DNA of 35,172 nt, taken from contig NZ_JAPFRD010000001.1 in NCBI RefSeq assembly GCF_026183695.1, forward strand, positions 1 to 35,172, in the 5' to 3' direction. Shown piece after piece: positions 14,870 to 23,963 of this stretch. Made by a program: the position numbers and the translations under genes. Position 1 is the first letter of the stretch. Each line of letters opens with the position of its first letter. Origin of the DNA: Alteromonas aquimaris. GTDB lineage: Bacteria > Pseudomonadota > Gammaproteobacteria > Enterobacterales > Alteromonadaceae. Under the pieces are notes generated by a model, which was not told the DNA's origin, did not search any database, and saw nothing but the letters and a program-made list of their open reading frames with translations.

Positions 14870-15853
14870 ATGAATTGGAAGCTGACATCAGAAAAACACC
14901 TTGTACAAACTTACTCCACCCACATCAATCCCTTCTGGAAGCAAGCGGTGAGCACTGGAGAGTTCACAGGTAAACATGATGTCAATGTGCACTATGCCTG
15001 GTGTCAACCTGAAAATGCGCATACGCATGTAGTGATCAGTTCCGGTCGCATAGAATCGTTATTAAAGTACAAAGAACTCATGTACGATTTTTTCACCAAC
15101 GGTTTTGCCGTATATATTCTCGATCACCGGGGACAAGGCTTGTCGGGTAGAATGACCTCGGATCCCCAGCATGGCTACGTTGAAGATTTTGAGGATTACG
15201 TGGACGATTTACTGTTCTTCTGTGATGCAATCGTAAGTGCAAAGACTGCTGCGCCACTACATTTACTGTGCCATTCTATGGGCGGAGCCATTGGTACATT
15301 GGCGTTATTAAAAGCGCCGCAACGATTTGCTTCAGCTGTGTTGTGTTCACCCATGTTCGGCATTCGTCCAGCATTGCCTGGCTGGCTGGCAAAATCGCTT
15401 ATTTATTTTAGTTTAAAACTACAAGAATTAAGTAAACGCAAAAGTGGCTACTTTTTTGGCCAGACAGCTTACCTTGCCTATCCATACGCCATTAACACCC
15501 TCACCCATAGCGAAAGTCGTTATCGGTTATTCAGAGATTTGTACGATGATTTTAGCGAAATTCAGTTAGGTGGGGTGACTACCCATTGGTTGCGGGCGGC
15601 GATTGAAGCCATGGATAAGATAGAAGAGCATGCTGGCAACATTGAGACGCCTCTCTTATTGTTCAGTGCCAGTGGCGATAGAATAATTGATAATCGCCGT
15701 CAACTATCTGTAGCCCATCAATTTAAAAACGCGGAAATTAGAAAAGTACCCGGCGCCTACCACGAATTGTTCGCCGAATCAGACGAATACCGTGTTCCAG
15801 TATTGCAACAAATCATGTCGTTTTTACATGAAAACCGTTCCAGCCGCAGCTAG
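14870..15853 (+). CDS. pldB: Alpha/beta hydrolase, lysophospholipase L2-like
   Basis: A 327-residue protein starting MNWKLTSEKHL. The hydrolase motif DHRGQGLSGR precedes the nucleophile elbow CHSMGG (serine at about 136, with Cys replacing the more common Gly); the acid is probably in SGDRII and the histidine in GAYHELFAE. These match PldB-type monoacylglycerol/lysophospholipid hydrolases. The start at 14870 has AGGA six bases upstream; an ATG twelve codons earlier is in frame but its GAGG is too close. No signal peptide is seen. It would act on lysophospholipids at the inner membrane, but the substrate is inferred from similarity only. Confidence 0.85.
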   Translation: MNWKLTSEKHLVQTYSTHINPFWKQAVSTGEFTGKHDVNVHYAWCQPENAHTHVVISSGRIESLLKYKELMYDFFTNGFAVYILDHRGQGLSGRMTSDPQHGYVEDFEDYVDDLLFFCDAIVSAKTAAPLHLLCHSMGGAIGTLALLKAPQRFASAVLCSPMFGIRPALPGWLAKSLIYFSLKLQELSKRKSGYFFGQTAYLAYPYAINTLTHSESRYRLFRDLYDDFSEIQLGGVTTHWLRAAIEAMDKIEEHAGNIETPLLLFSASGDRIIDNRRQLSVAHQFKNAEIRKVPGAYHELFAESDEYRVPVLQQIMSFLHENRSSRS

Positions 15854-15971
15854 CGATGTGGTCTCTTCTTTCGTTTTACACCGAGTATTCATCCGCGTGC
15901 ATTGATTTTCAGAGCAAAATTGAATGAGGCATAAATCCTGCAGAAAACTTTACTGACATTAAAGTAGAAAC

Positions 15972-16005
15972 CTTTTTACTTTTTACTTTTTACTTTTTAT
16001 TTTTA
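15972..16005. repeat. Heptanucleotide tandem repeat (CTTTTTA)
   Basis: Four perfect copies of CTTTTTA (15972-15999) are followed by one degenerate copy. The tract lies 30-60 bases upstream of the next small ORF, in a position where changes in repeat number could alter promoter spacing. Confidence 0.9.
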
Positions 16006-16031
16006 CTTTCAATAAAGGTAAAGAACAGGAC

Positions 16032-16226
16032 ATGGACAGTAGTGTTGTAAGTTTTCGCAAGTGTGGCACTGCATCAGGAAAACCATGCTTGAGCGAAGTT
16101 TACGGCTTTCGCAGCAAACCTGTCATCAATGAATTGGATGCTCCGTTAGCAATAGCAGATAGCGAAGATAGTTTTGAGACGGTAGTACAGAATCATCGCA
16201 TAGTACGGCGTATACCCGTTCGATGA
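16032..16226 (+). CDS. Hypothetical 64-residue protein
   Basis: This small frame lies between pldB and the ExoD-family gene, in the same direction. Its product (starting MDSSVVSFRKCGTASGK) has no membrane helix or known motif, and the acidic centre and basic end look unremarkable. The ribosome site is poor, since AGGA sits almost on the ATG. It lies directly after the heptanucleotide repeat. It may be noncoding. Confidence 0.3.
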   Translation: MDSSVVSFRKCGTASGKPCLSEVYGFRSKPVINELDAPLAIADSEDSFETVVQNHRIVRRIPVR

Positions 16227-16277
16227 ACGGGGCCGAACTCTGCAATGAACTCATATTGGTGGTAGCTGGAGGTAAGC

Positions 16278-16865
16278 ATGGTTGCAACAATGAATTTAAC
16301 GGGCGTAATGGACGAGCTATTGGAAAACGCTTCCGATGAGAAGTCTTCGATTAAGGAAATGGTGGAAGCGTTCGAAAATCGTGGTTATGGCCCTTTACTA
16401 TTAGTGCCTTCGCTGATTGCCGTGCTACCTACTGGCGCGATCCCAGGTGTGCCTTCCGCCTGCGGGGTGACTATCTTTCTGATAACCATACAATTGCTAT
16501 TTGGCAGAAAGCATCCGTGGCTGCCTTCGCAACTGGAAAATATAGAGTTCGAACGAGAGACACTTAAAAAAGGGGTAGAAAAGGTAAAGCCCTATACCCG
16601 GAAAATTGATAAATTGTTCAAACCCCGTCTGCACTTTTTCATGCATACTGTAGCAAAACGCGTGCTTGCGTTAGTGTGTGGCTTAACTGCGCTGCTAATG
16701 ATCCCCCTCGAACTGGTGCCTTTTGCCGCAGCTTTACCTGCTTCAGCCGTAGCCTTTATGGGTATTGGCCTAAGTACTAAAGATGGAGTAATGACTTTAA
16801 TAGGCCTTACCTTAGCCCTTAGTAGCTTGTGGGTAGTGCTGACCCAACTGCCAGCGCCGGGATAG
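16278..16865 (+). CDS. ExoD-family exopolysaccharide synthesis protein
   Basis: A 195-residue membrane protein. The motif YGPLLLVPSLIAVLPTGAIPG around residues 37-60 and the later LFGRKHPWLP are typical of the ExoD family; hydrophobic segments lie near 40-75, 128-150 and 150-190. ExoD was found through exopolysaccharide defects in Sinorhizobium, but its molecular function is unclear. GGAGG with good spacing precedes the ATG. No polysaccharide genes are adjacent. Confidence 0.88.
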   Translation: MVATMNLTGVMDELLENASDEKSSIKEMVEAFENRGYGPLLLVPSLIAVLPTGAIPGVPSACGVTIFLITIQLLFGRKHPWLPSQLENIEFERETLKKGVEKVKPYTRKIDKLFKPRLHFFMHTVAKRVLALVCGLTALLMIPLELVPFAAALPASAVAFMGIGLSTKDGVMTLIGLTLALSSLWVVLTQLPAPG

Positions 16866-17209
16866 CCATTTCCCATCAACATAAATCAGACACTTAAGCC
16901 TCAACACGCTTGTGAGCGGATTAGTATAAGTGGCCACCGCAATTAAACGGGCCCTCGGTAGCCGACTAATACGCAAATTTTTTGCTTAGGGGTATGCTTA
17001 TAAGAGATGAATGGGGTGGGGAAATGAGTAGAATCTATAATGATAAGGTCACCATCGAAAGCTGAAGTAATCAAAATGTATGAATTACCCCGTATTACAC
17101 CGGCTTGGCCCACATACCGGCCCCTTCGAACTTTACTGCAATGCCTTGGTTATAACTATCGCCTAAATTCTGCGGTGACCATACCACTGTTGAGCTTGAT
17201 GAGAAATGG
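16866..17209. other. Intergenic stretch between ExoD gene and trmL
   Basis: This lies between convergent genes. A plus-strand frame at 17040-17252 overlaps trmL and has no ribosome site, so I do not call it. No clear RNA or terminator is seen. Confidence 0.5.
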
Positions 17210-17674
17210 TTACTGTCCGCCACTAAATTGCTGCTGTCTCCAGGCTTCGTAACTGACAATTGCGACAGTATTTGATAAATTTAAGCTGCGCGCACCTGGC
17301 TGCATAGGTACCCTAATGCGGAAATCCTCTGTCATACTTTGTAAAATTCTATCAGGCAAGCCGGCGGTTTCAGAGCCAAACAATAACACGTCTCCATCTT
17401 CATACTGTGGAGCGGTATAACATCGGCTGCCTTTGGTGGTAAGAGCGAAGATGCGATGGCCTGCAAATTTACTTAAAAAAACCTCGTAACTTGGATGTAC
17501 GGTAACATTGGCTAAATCACGATAATCCAGGGAGGCTCGTCGAAGCTTTTTTTCATCCAGTTCAAACCCGAGCGGTTCGATGAGGTGAAGATGGCAGCCA
17601 TTATTGCTCACCAGTCGAATAATATTGCCGGTGTTTTGGGGCATCTTAGGTTCATGCAGGACGATGTGAAACAT
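17210..17674 (-). CDS. trmL: tRNA (cytidine/uridine-34 2'-O)-methyltransferase
   Basis: A 154-residue SPOUT-class enzyme that methylates the wobble ribose of tRNA-Leu isoacceptors. It starts [20 protein letters not shown] as TrmL does, and has the knot motifs [11 protein letters not shown] and [18 protein letters not shown]. The ATG at 17674 matches E. coli TrmL length (157); the longer frame adds unrelated residues. It is the last gene of the yibN-grxC-secB-gpsA-trmL run, 64 bases after gpsA. Confidence 0.95.
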   Translation of the reverse strand: MFHIVLHEPKMPQNTGNIIRLVSNNGCHLHLIEPLGFELDEKKLRRASLDYRDLANVTVHPSYEVFLSKFAGHRIFALTTKGSRCYTAPQYEDGDVLLFGSETAGLPDRILQSMTEDFRIRVPMQPGARSLNLSNTVAIVSYEAWRQQQFSGGQ

Positions 17675-17737
17675 GGTGTAAACCTGGTGGTGATAAGAGC
17701 CAGAATGCAACCCTGGCCCAATTCGTTGTTGTGTGTT

Positions 17738-18739
17738 TTATTCTTGTTTTAGTTCGCGGCTTAACAGGGCCAATGCGGCATCTTTAGGTGCTTTGCCTTC
17801 ATAAAGTACCGCGTAAATCTGCTCGCAAATCGGCATCTCAACCTTTAAACGCTTAGATAAAATGCGGACTTCTTCGGTATTGCGATAGCCTTCAACCACT
17901 TGTCCGATTTCCCGCTGGGCCTCTTCGACGGATTTACCTTGTCCTAGCGCTAAGCCAAACCGTCTATTGCGGGACTGATTGTCGGTGCAGGTTAAAACCA
18001 AGTCACCTAGCCCCGCCATACCCATAAATGTTTCAGGTTTAGCACCGACCTGGGTTCCAAGCCGGCAAAGTTCCGCTAAGCCACGCGTAATGAGAGCGGT
18101 TCTGGCATTAGCCCCGAAGCCGAGGCCATCAGCGAGCCCTGCGCCAATCGCGATCACATTTTTCACCGCGCCACCCAGTTGCACGCCAATAAAATCAGGA
18201 TTCTTATAGACCCGGAAAGACTTGGCGCAATGCAGTTTTGCTGCAAAAATATCCACTAGATTTTCGTCGGTAGACGAAAGGGAAATAGCCGTAGGTAAAC
18301 CTGCTGCCATCTCTTTTGCGAAGGTGGGACCTGAAAGTACAGCCAGTGGATAACTGTCACCTAAAATATCCAACGCCACCTCACGTAACAGCCTGCCGGT
18401 GCCTGGTTCAAGCCCTTTGGTAGCCCAAATGATACTTTGGTTAGGCTGTAATAAGGGTTGAATAGCTTTTAGCATTCCGCTGAAAGCATGACTGGGCACT
18501 ACCACTAACACAAATTTGCTTTGTTTAACGGCCGCCTCTAAATCGGCTTCGATCTGTAATGTGTCGGGTAACCTGAAACCTGGCAAGTAACGTCTATTCT
18601 CACGGGTTACCGCCATTTCGGCCATGTGCTCTTTATCCCGGCCCCACAACACCGTAGAGGTGCTGTTGCGTGCCAAACAGAAGGCAATGGCGGTCCCATA
18701 CGAGCCCGCCCCCAGTACAGTTACTGAATCGTTGCTCAT
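17738..18739 (-). CDS. gpsA: Glycerol-3-phosphate dehydrogenase [NAD(P)+]
   Basis: A 333-residue cytosolic enzyme reducing dihydroxyacetone phosphate to sn-glycerol-3-phosphate for phospholipid synthesis. [12 protein letters not shown] (residues 8-19) is the dinucleotide fold; [12 protein letters not shown] and [19 protein letters not shown] (with the catalytic lysine) are family signatures, and [20 protein letters not shown] follows. It starts six bases after the secB stop, without a clear Shine-Dalgarno sequence, so translation may depend on coupling. The gene order is shared with E. coli. Confidence 0.97.
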   Translation of the reverse strand: MSNDSVTVLGAGSYGTAIAFCLARNSTSTVLWGRDKEHMAEMAVTRENRRYLPGFRLPDTLQIEADLEAAVKQSKFVLVVVPSHAFSGMLKAIQPLLQPNQSIIWATKGLEPGTGRLLREVALDILGDSYPLAVLSGPTFAKEMAAGLPTAISLSSTDENLVDIFAAKLHCAKSFRVYKNPDFIGVQLGGAVKNVIAIGAGLADGLGFGANARTALITRGLAELCRLGTQVGAKPETFMGMAGLGDLVLTCTDNQSRNRRFGLALGQGKSVEEAQREIGQVVEGYRNTEEVRILSKRLKVEMPICEQIYAVLYEGKAPKDAALALLSRELKQE

Positions 18740-18745
18740 GCGATA

Positions 18746-19252
18746 TTACGCGTCCAGTTTTTGGGCTGGCTGATCACCTTGCGCTTGCTGCGCGCGCTTC
18801 TGCATGTATGCAGCAAAAATTGCGTCAAAGTTAACCGGTGCCAGATTTAGCGGCGGGAAGGTACCGCGGTTTACCATGTTAGAGATCGCTTCACGTGCAT
18901 AAGGGAATAGCAAGTTCGGACAGAAAGAGCCCAGAGTATGCGCTTTATTCTGATCTGGCATATCAATAATGGTAAACAAGCCGGCTTGTTGAACTTCACA
19001 TAAAAACGCAGTTTCTTCACCGATTGTTGCCGTTACTGTAACAGAAAGGACCACTTCGAACAGGGTGTCATTAACTTTGTCAGTTTTGGTATCAATATCC
19101 AGCTTAATCTCTGGCTTCCATTCTTTATTGAACATCGCTACTGCATTAGGCGATTCAAATGAAATGTCTTTTACATAAATACGTTGAACATGAAACTGCG
19201 CATTAGGAGTTTGATTTTCGCCTGCGCCTGCTGCTTGGTTTTCTTCAGCCAT
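18746..19252 (-). CDS. secB: Protein-export chaperone SecB
   Basis: A 168-residue cytosolic chaperone, tetrameric in known homologues, which keeps preproteins unfolded for SecA. The core ([28 protein letters not shown] and the [16 protein letters not shown] stretch) is characteristic. The ATG at 19252 is preceded by AGGAAG. The N-terminus is a low-complexity acidic tail and the C-terminus is rich in Gln and Ala. It lies between grxC and gpsA. Confidence 0.97.
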   Translation of the reverse strand: MAEENQAAGAGENQTPNAQFHVQRIYVKDISFESPNAVAMFNKEWKPEIKLDIDTKTDKVNDTLFEVVLSVTVTATIGEETAFLCEVQQAGLFTIIDMPDQNKAHTLGSFCPNLLFPYAREAISNMVNRGTFPPLNLAPVNFDAIFAAYMQKRAQQAQGDQPAQKLDA

Positions 19253-19289
19253 GATACTTCCTATATTTGTTGTTGCCTGCAAGATTGCT

Positions 19290-19547
19290 TTAGTCAGCGA
19301 GCAGGACATCCAGTTTATTTTGCATATCAAGAGCAACTAAATCGTCACAACCGCCGATATGCTGCTCGTTAATAAAAATTTGTGGTACTGTCCAACCGCC
19401 GTTCGCCCGGGTAATCATTTCGTCCCGCAATTCAGGTTGTACGTCAATTGCGTACTCTTTAAATTCTACGCCTTTTTCTGCAAAGAGCGCTTTAGCGCGA
19501 TGGCAATATGGGCAGTAACCCTTCGTGTAAATTTCAATGCTGGCCAT
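19290..19547 (-). CDS. grxC: Glutaredoxin 3
   Basis: An 85-residue dithiol glutaredoxin with the active site C12-P-Y-C15, the TVPQIF cis-proline loop and the GGCDDL glutathione-binding turn. It reduces disulfides and mixed glutathione disulfides in the cytosol. GAGG precedes the ATG. It is separated from yibN by nine bases, and from secB by 37. Confidence 0.96.
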   Translation of the reverse strand: MASIEIYTKGYCPYCHRAKALFAEKGVEFKEYAIDVQPELRDEMITRANGGWTVPQIFINEQHIGGCDDLVALDMQNKLDVLLAD

Positions 19548-19556
19548 TAAAGCCTC

Positions 19557-19982
19557 TTATCTGCTAATTGGCAAACCTGCGCTTTGCCACGCATTCATGC
19601 CGCCTTTAAGTACAAATACTTTATTAAAGCCACTTTGTGTCAGCGATGAAGCGACCCCTCGGGCACTGTTCCCCATCGCGCACACCACAATAATGGGCGT
19701 GTCTTTGAATTTTTCAAGTTTACTGAAGTTTTTCTCTCGAATTTCTTCCGGTTTAAGCTGACGAGCATTAATGATACGGCCAGTTTTAAAGTCCTTTGCC
19801 GGCCGTGTATCTAAAACCACCGCATCTTCTTTATTGATGAGTTGGGTCATTTCATGCGTGTTAACTTCTTTAATTTTTGACGTCAAGGTACTAACAAAGC
19901 TGTAAACCAGCATTGCGACCAAAGCCAGCCAGATCCCACTTAATAAAAAGTGGTTACCTGCAAATTCTATTAGCTGTTCCAT
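19557..19982 (-). CDS. yibN: Membrane-anchored rhodanese-like protein (YibN type)
   Basis: A 141-residue protein with an N-terminal membrane helix (residues about 11-31) and one rhodanese domain (about 40-138). The active-site loop is VVCAMGNSARG, with the catalytic Cys and a six-residue loop of single-domain sulfurtransferase type. AAAGG lies six bases before the ATG at 19982; the longer reading lacks support. It heads the yibN-grxC-secB-gpsA-trmL run and is divergent from envC. The sulfur donor is unknown. Confidence 0.92.
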   Translation of the reverse strand: MEQLIEFAGNHFLLSGIWLALVAMLVYSFVSTLTSKIKEVNTHEMTQLINKEDAVVLDTRPAKDFKTGRIINARQLKPEEIREKNFSKLEKFKDTPIIVVCAMGNSARGVASSLTQSGFNKVFVLKGGMNAWQSAGLPISR

Positions 19983-20175
19983 TTTGAACCTTTGTACTTC
20001 TACCCACAAAAATCGAGTGCAAAGTATATAGAAAATCGACGCAGAAACCAGATCGTGCGGATAATTAAACGCATCACACTTGTTACCAATCTGAAAACCT
20101 GTTGAAATGGCAAGCGGTTTTTCTGGGTTAATTGATGTAATGCCTTCAAAATGTAATGCCAATTGGGGACAGTTA

Positions 20176-21294
20176 ATGCGTATGTTATGGCTATACAGCG
20201 CAATGATGTTAGCTTTACCCGCATTGGCGCAAGATTCTCAGCAGGATAAATTGGCTGAGCTGCAGGCCCAGCTTAAAGAACGTCAGCAGCGCCTGGCAGC
20301 AAATCAGGCCTCAGCAGAAGAGCTGCAAAAAGCATTACAGCGATCTGAAGAAGAAATCGGCCGCACTGCCAGGCAGCTGCAAACCACGAAAAATAACCTG
20401 GCAGAAAATCAAAAGGAACAAGCCGACCTGCAACAGCAACAACAAGAGCTAACCCAGGCCATTATTCAGCAGCAAGACGCGTTAGCCAGTCAACTAAAAA
20501 GCGCTTTCATGTCAGGGAATTATGACTACGCCAAATTGTTCTTTTATCAAGAAGAAGCGAGCAAATTTGAACGTATCCTCACTTATTATCAATATATTAA
20601 TAATGCCCGCCAGCAGGAAATCAGCAAATTCCGTAATAACGTTGAGTCGCTCAAAACAGTTAACCTGCAGTTAGAACAAAAAGGGAAGGAGTTAGCCAAG
20701 CTGTTAAGCCAACAAGAATCACAGCAGGCTCAGCTATTAGCACGGCAGTCTGACCGTAAACAAACATTAGCCAAATTAAATAACAGTATCGCCAGTGATG
20801 AAGCACAAGTGGCAGCATTGCAAGCGAGTGAAAAAGCACTGCTGCAAACGATTGAGGAGGCCAATCGTCGGGCCGCAGCGCAACAGCAAGTAGAGCTCAA
20901 AGGCTTGGGTACGCTGAAAGGGAAACTAATTCAACCCGCAGCCGGCACAGTACGCCGCTTATTCGGGCAACGCAGGCAGGGGCAGGTGCGTTGGAAAGGG
21001 ATCGTTATCGAAGGCTCAGAAGGCAGTTCTGTAAAATCGGTTTCTCAGGGGCGGGTGTTGTATGCAGATTGGTTACGCGGCTTTGGACTGGTGACGATAA
21101 TCGACCATGGCGACGGCTACATGAGTGTGTATGGACATAATCAAGCGCTGCTAAAACAGGCAGGCGATGATGTTCGACAAGGTGATACGATCGCTTTGTT
21201 GGGTCAAAGCGGTGGGCAAAGTTACCCTAACCTTTATTTCGAGATTCGGCATAAGGGTAAAGCGTTGAACCCCACGAGTTGGTTAGACTTATAG
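20176..21294 (+). CDS. envC: Murein hydrolase activator EnvC
   Basis: A 372-residue secreted protein. An N-terminal signal peptide (MRMLWLYSAMMLALPALA) is followed by a long coiled coil (residues about 20-250) and a degenerate LytM domain (about 265-372). The LytM metal ligands are incomplete: the first His and Asp of the HxxxD pair are missing (GIVIEGSEGS) and the HxH motif reads LYFEIR. This fits EnvC proteins, which activate AmiA/AmiB amidases at the septum rather than cutting peptidoglycan themselves. The ATG at 20176 has GGGGA upstream; the earlier frame start would extend the signal sequence without reason. Confidence 0.95.
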   Translation: MRMLWLYSAMMLALPALAQDSQQDKLAELQAQLKERQQRLAANQASAEELQKALQRSEEEIGRTARQLQTTKNNLAENQKEQADLQQQQQELTQAIIQQQDALASQLKSAFMSGNYDYAKLFFYQEEASKFERILTYYQYINNARQQEISKFRNNVESLKTVNLQLEQKGKELAKLLSQQESQQAQLLARQSDRKQTLAKLNNSIASDEAQVAALQASEKALLQTIEEANRRAAAQQQVELKGLGTLKGKLIQPAAGTVRRLFGQRRQGQVRWKGIVIEGSEGSSVKSVSQGRVLYADWLRGFGLVTIIDHGDGYMSVYGHNQALLKQAGDDVRQGDTIALLGQSGGQSYPNLYFEIRHKGKALNPTSWLDL

Positions 21295-21301
21295 GGTGCC
21301 T

Positions 21302-21816
21302 TTCGTGAGCAACAACGCTTCACTGTTAGCCGAAGGTATCTATCCCACCCCATTCGATTTTTAAGGTCGCACCTTGAAGGGACAATAGAGCGCAAACCCC
21401 GTTGGGAACGTGCCACTACCCAAATGTCGGGCACTGATTCACTGGGTTTTGCGATCGGCAAAATTTAGGTTGAGGGCTATTTTTCTGGCGGTGCTAAAAA
21501 GCAAATGGCTGAGCTGGCAGAAAACTTACGCACAGTGTTAGGTCAGCGGATTGGAAACTTTGACTGGATGGGCGAAGAAACCAAGAAAAGTGCGCCGCAA
21601 AAACTTGCCGCCGTTAATCCAAATATTGGTCATTCGGATGCGTGGATAAGTTTTGATGGTTTAACTATCTCTGATGAAGATCTGGTAGATAATATTGAAA
21701 ATATTCGGCAGTTCTTCCAGAACAAAGACGTTGAAAAAGGACGTCAGAAAACCGACTGCAATAGTGGCATTTTACTCCCCGGCCTTCACTGTGAGAAGGT
21801 ATCGCCTGCCAAGTAA
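21302..21816 (+). pseudogene. M13-family metallopeptidase (PepO-like) remnant
   Basis: Three reading-frame pieces give about 155 residues of the middle of an M13 peptidase. The first reads VSNNASLLAEGIYPTPFDF, then TAA (21362-21364) and GRTLKG; after a frameshift near 21380 it continues GTIERKPRWERATTQMSG and GFAIGKI, then TAG (21466-21468); the last piece (VEGYFSGGAKKQMAELAENL onward) stays open to 21816. The N-terminal lobe and the C-terminal HExxH catalytic part are missing. Two stops and a frameshift show it is dead. It starts eight bases after envC, so an ancient deletion probably joined the two. Confidence 0.85.
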
Positions 21817-21828
21817 AGCAGTATCATT

Positions 21829-22359
21829 TTAACCTGCTTCTGCATATGCCTCGCGGACCAGCTTCTTAATTTCATCGTCGATATCCGACACTTCAGTAAG
21901 TTCGATGCGATGGGTACACATGGTCCCGAAAGGGCCAGAGGGAAGCAGTCGACCTAGTGGCTTCTTATCATTAAATTTTAAGCCTATATCCATACGGGTT
22001 TTCGTCGCGGGTTTTATCAGCGCAAATTGGCGTTTACGTCTGATACTGACCGTTGACTTTTTAGGTGCAATCTCCACATCCGGCCCCAGACTACGACAGT
22101 ATTCCACTAACGCATCGTAAATAGGCTTTAAGCCCGGTTTCGTCTCGTACTGGCTGGCGATAAGCTCACTCTCATCAAACGAAGCCGCATCAGCTTGGCG
22201 GAACTTCAGCGAAATGAAATTGGCAAATCCATGGGTGAGCTGATGTTCCGATTTCAGCCAGGCTACTATCTCACTATGCTTGGTCAGCTTGGTTTGACCC
22301 AGCACAGTTTTCCATTGCTCGAGCGTTTTACCTGTTTTGGGCTTTAAGTTTTCTTCCAC
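21829..22359 (-). CDS. DUF4287/DUF5655 domain protein
   Basis: A 176-residue soluble protein. Residues 8-55 (GKTLEQWKTVLGQTKLTKHSE, then LKSEHQLTHGFANFI) match DUF4287, and residues about 75-176 match DUF5655 (PIYDALVEYCRSLGPDVE near its start). The combination is widespread, and its biochemical role is unknown to me. The likely start is GTG at 22359, with no strong ribosome site. It is convergent with the M13 remnant. Confidence 0.8.
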   Translation of the reverse strand: MEENLKPKTGKTLEQWKTVLGQTKLTKHSEIVAWLKSEHQLTHGFANFISLKFRQADAASFDESELIASQYETKPGLKPIYDALVEYCRSLGPDVEIAPKKSTVSIRRKRQFALIKPATKTRMDIGLKFNDKKPLGRLLPSGPFGTMCTHRIELTEVSDIDDEIKKLVREAYAEAG

Positions 22360-22432
22360 AATATTGTTCCATCGCTATTTTGGTTAAGCGTAGCGTGTAG
22401 TTAAGTTTCTCGCAAAGCGGTGCGCCCCATAT

Positions 22433-23269
22433 TCAGATGGGTGTTGCGCGCCCGGATACTTTAACGGGATGGCCCTTTTGTGATGTCATCGATACTGTGA
22501 TGAGAGATGGCTGTCCCATGTCCTCGCCTTGTCGAATGGTGATGGGATTCTGATACGGCCAGGCGATATCGCGCAGATAGCCCGCGAACGCAGCAGCAGC
22601 GGCGCCGGTGGCGGGATCTTCTAGTACTCCACCAGAGGCAAACGCATTACGGGCAATGAAGGTCTGATCATTTTCAATATACACCAACATAATAGTGACT
22701 AGACCATGCTTTTGCATGACGTCTCTGCCTTCGTTCAGGTCATACTTCATTGTAGATAATGAGTTGCGGGACTTCAAAGCAAGCACAATATGATCGGCCC
22801 CGCCATGAATACGTGCGGGTGGCATGTGGGAATGCAGATCATCACGAATTAAATTGAACAAGCGCAACGCATCCGTAAGTTCCTCTTCAGTTAATCGCTG
22901 ACTTTTGGTGGGGGGGGACAAAAGCGTTGCCACTATTTCATTATTAACCTTCTTAGCCTCTACAGTGATGGAGGCATTATTAAGTATTAAATCATAACTA
23001 CCCACACCCCAGCGCTCTTCCAGCGCAGCGGCTAACGCAATGGTTGCATGCCCACAAAAAGGAACTTCTGATTCCGGGGAAAAGTACCGCACGCGCCACG
23101 TTTGTTTATGTGTACCCTTTGCAACAGCAAATGCGGTTTCCGAATAGCCTACCTGAGTGGCAATTCGGGCCATTTCGCCATCGCTCAACCATTCCTCAAG
23201 CATCACTACACCGGCGGGATTGCCACCGCCTTCGTCGGTACAAAATGCTGCAATACGTTGTATTTCCAT
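22433..23269 (-). CDS. PhzF-family isomerase/epimerase-like protein
   Basis: A 278-residue protein of the PhzF family (diaminopimelate-epimerase fold). It begins MEIQRIAAFCTDEGGGNPAG and has the family motifs YSETAFAV (with the general-acid Glu), RYFSPESEVPFCGHATIA and EDPATGAAAAAFAGYL. PhzF itself isomerises a phenazine precursor, but most relatives have unknown substrates and no phenazine genes are here. The coding strand carries a run of eight C near residue 117, yet the frame is intact. It is divergent from an Lrp-type regulator, which may control it. Confidence 0.9.
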   Translation of the reverse strand: MEIQRIAAFCTDEGGGNPAGVVMLEEWLSDGEMARIATQVGYSETAFAVAKGTHKQTWRVRYFSPESEVPFCGHATIALAAALEERWGVGSYDLILNNASITVEAKKVNNEIVATLLSPPTKSQRLTEEELTDALRLFNLIRDDLHSHMPPARIHGGADHIVLALKSRNSLSTMKYDLNEGRDVMQKHGLVTIMLVYIENDQTFIARNAFASGGVLEDPATGAAAAAFAGYLRDIAWPYQNPITIRQGEDMGQPSLITVSMTSQKGHPVKVSGRATPI

Positions 23270-23426
23270 TTTTATGCCCTTTCTAAATGCTAATTGACCG
23301 TCTAATTTTACTAAAGCGCTTGTTACATTTTCACTATCAAAAGCGCGTTAAATTGGCCGGTTAGCTGTCAATTCATCATTAAATGATAGCTTCTGCTTTT
23401 ATATTGTAAGGAACGGGAAGGGTTAC

Positions 23427-23885
23427 ATGAAAAAGTTGGATCACTTGGACGCGAACATCATCTATGCATTGGCGCGCAATGCTCGAGCAAGTCTGGCCAA
23501 TATTGGAAAGCAAATTGGTATATCAGGACCTGCGGTGGGGGAGCGTCTACGCCGATTGGAAGACGCGCAGGTTGTAGACTCGTTTGGTGTAATAGTGAAC
23601 TTAAAGGTAGTGGGGTACAGTTTGGAAGCGTTGGTCCGAATTAAACCACGCAGCGGTCAGCTACGAAAAGTGGAATCTCTTATTGCAGACCAACCCCGCT
23701 TTTTATGGTGCGACCGGATAACGGGCGAAGACTGTTTTGTAGCTAAACTGGCGCTAGTAGATGTCTCTGAATTGGATGATATTTTATTCACATTGCACGA
23801 TTTTGCTGAAACCCACACCTCTATTGTTAAATCATCGGTTATACGGCCCCGTCTTCCCCCTCTATTACCGTTAAATAACGAATAA
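23427..23885 (+). CDS. Lrp/AsnC-family transcriptional regulator
   Basis: A 152-residue regulator. Residues 1-60 form the helix-turn-helix (LDANIIYALARNARAS, IGISGPAVGERLRRLEDAQV) and residues about 65-145 the AsnC ligand-binding domain (VRIKPRSGQLRKVESL, CDRITGEDCFVAKLALVD). AAGGG precedes the ATG. Its divergent position suggests control of the phzF-like gene and perhaps of the exporter downstream. The effector amino acid cannot be told from sequence. Confidence 0.92.
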   Translation: MKKLDHLDANIIYALARNARASLANIGKQIGISGPAVGERLRRLEDAQVVDSFGVIVNLKVVGYSLEALVRIKPRSGQLRKVESLIADQPRFLWCDRITGEDCFVAKLALVDVSELDDILFTLHDFAETHTSIVKSSVIRPRLPPLLPLNNE

Positions 23886-23963
23886 TGCAGAGCAAACTAG
23901 ACATCATAAACAATACTCGTTAACTTATATAAGTATAATCTAATAAGAGTGAGGTGAAATAAT

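Noticed and set aside
17040..17252. Small plus-strand ORF between the ExoD gene and trmL
   Set aside because: It overlaps the end of trmL, has no ribosome site and no protein-like features.
21362..21468. Possible recoding (readthrough or frameshift) of the M13 gene
   Set aside because: Both terminal portions of the family, including the catalytic HExxH region, are absent, so recoding could not restore an enzyme.
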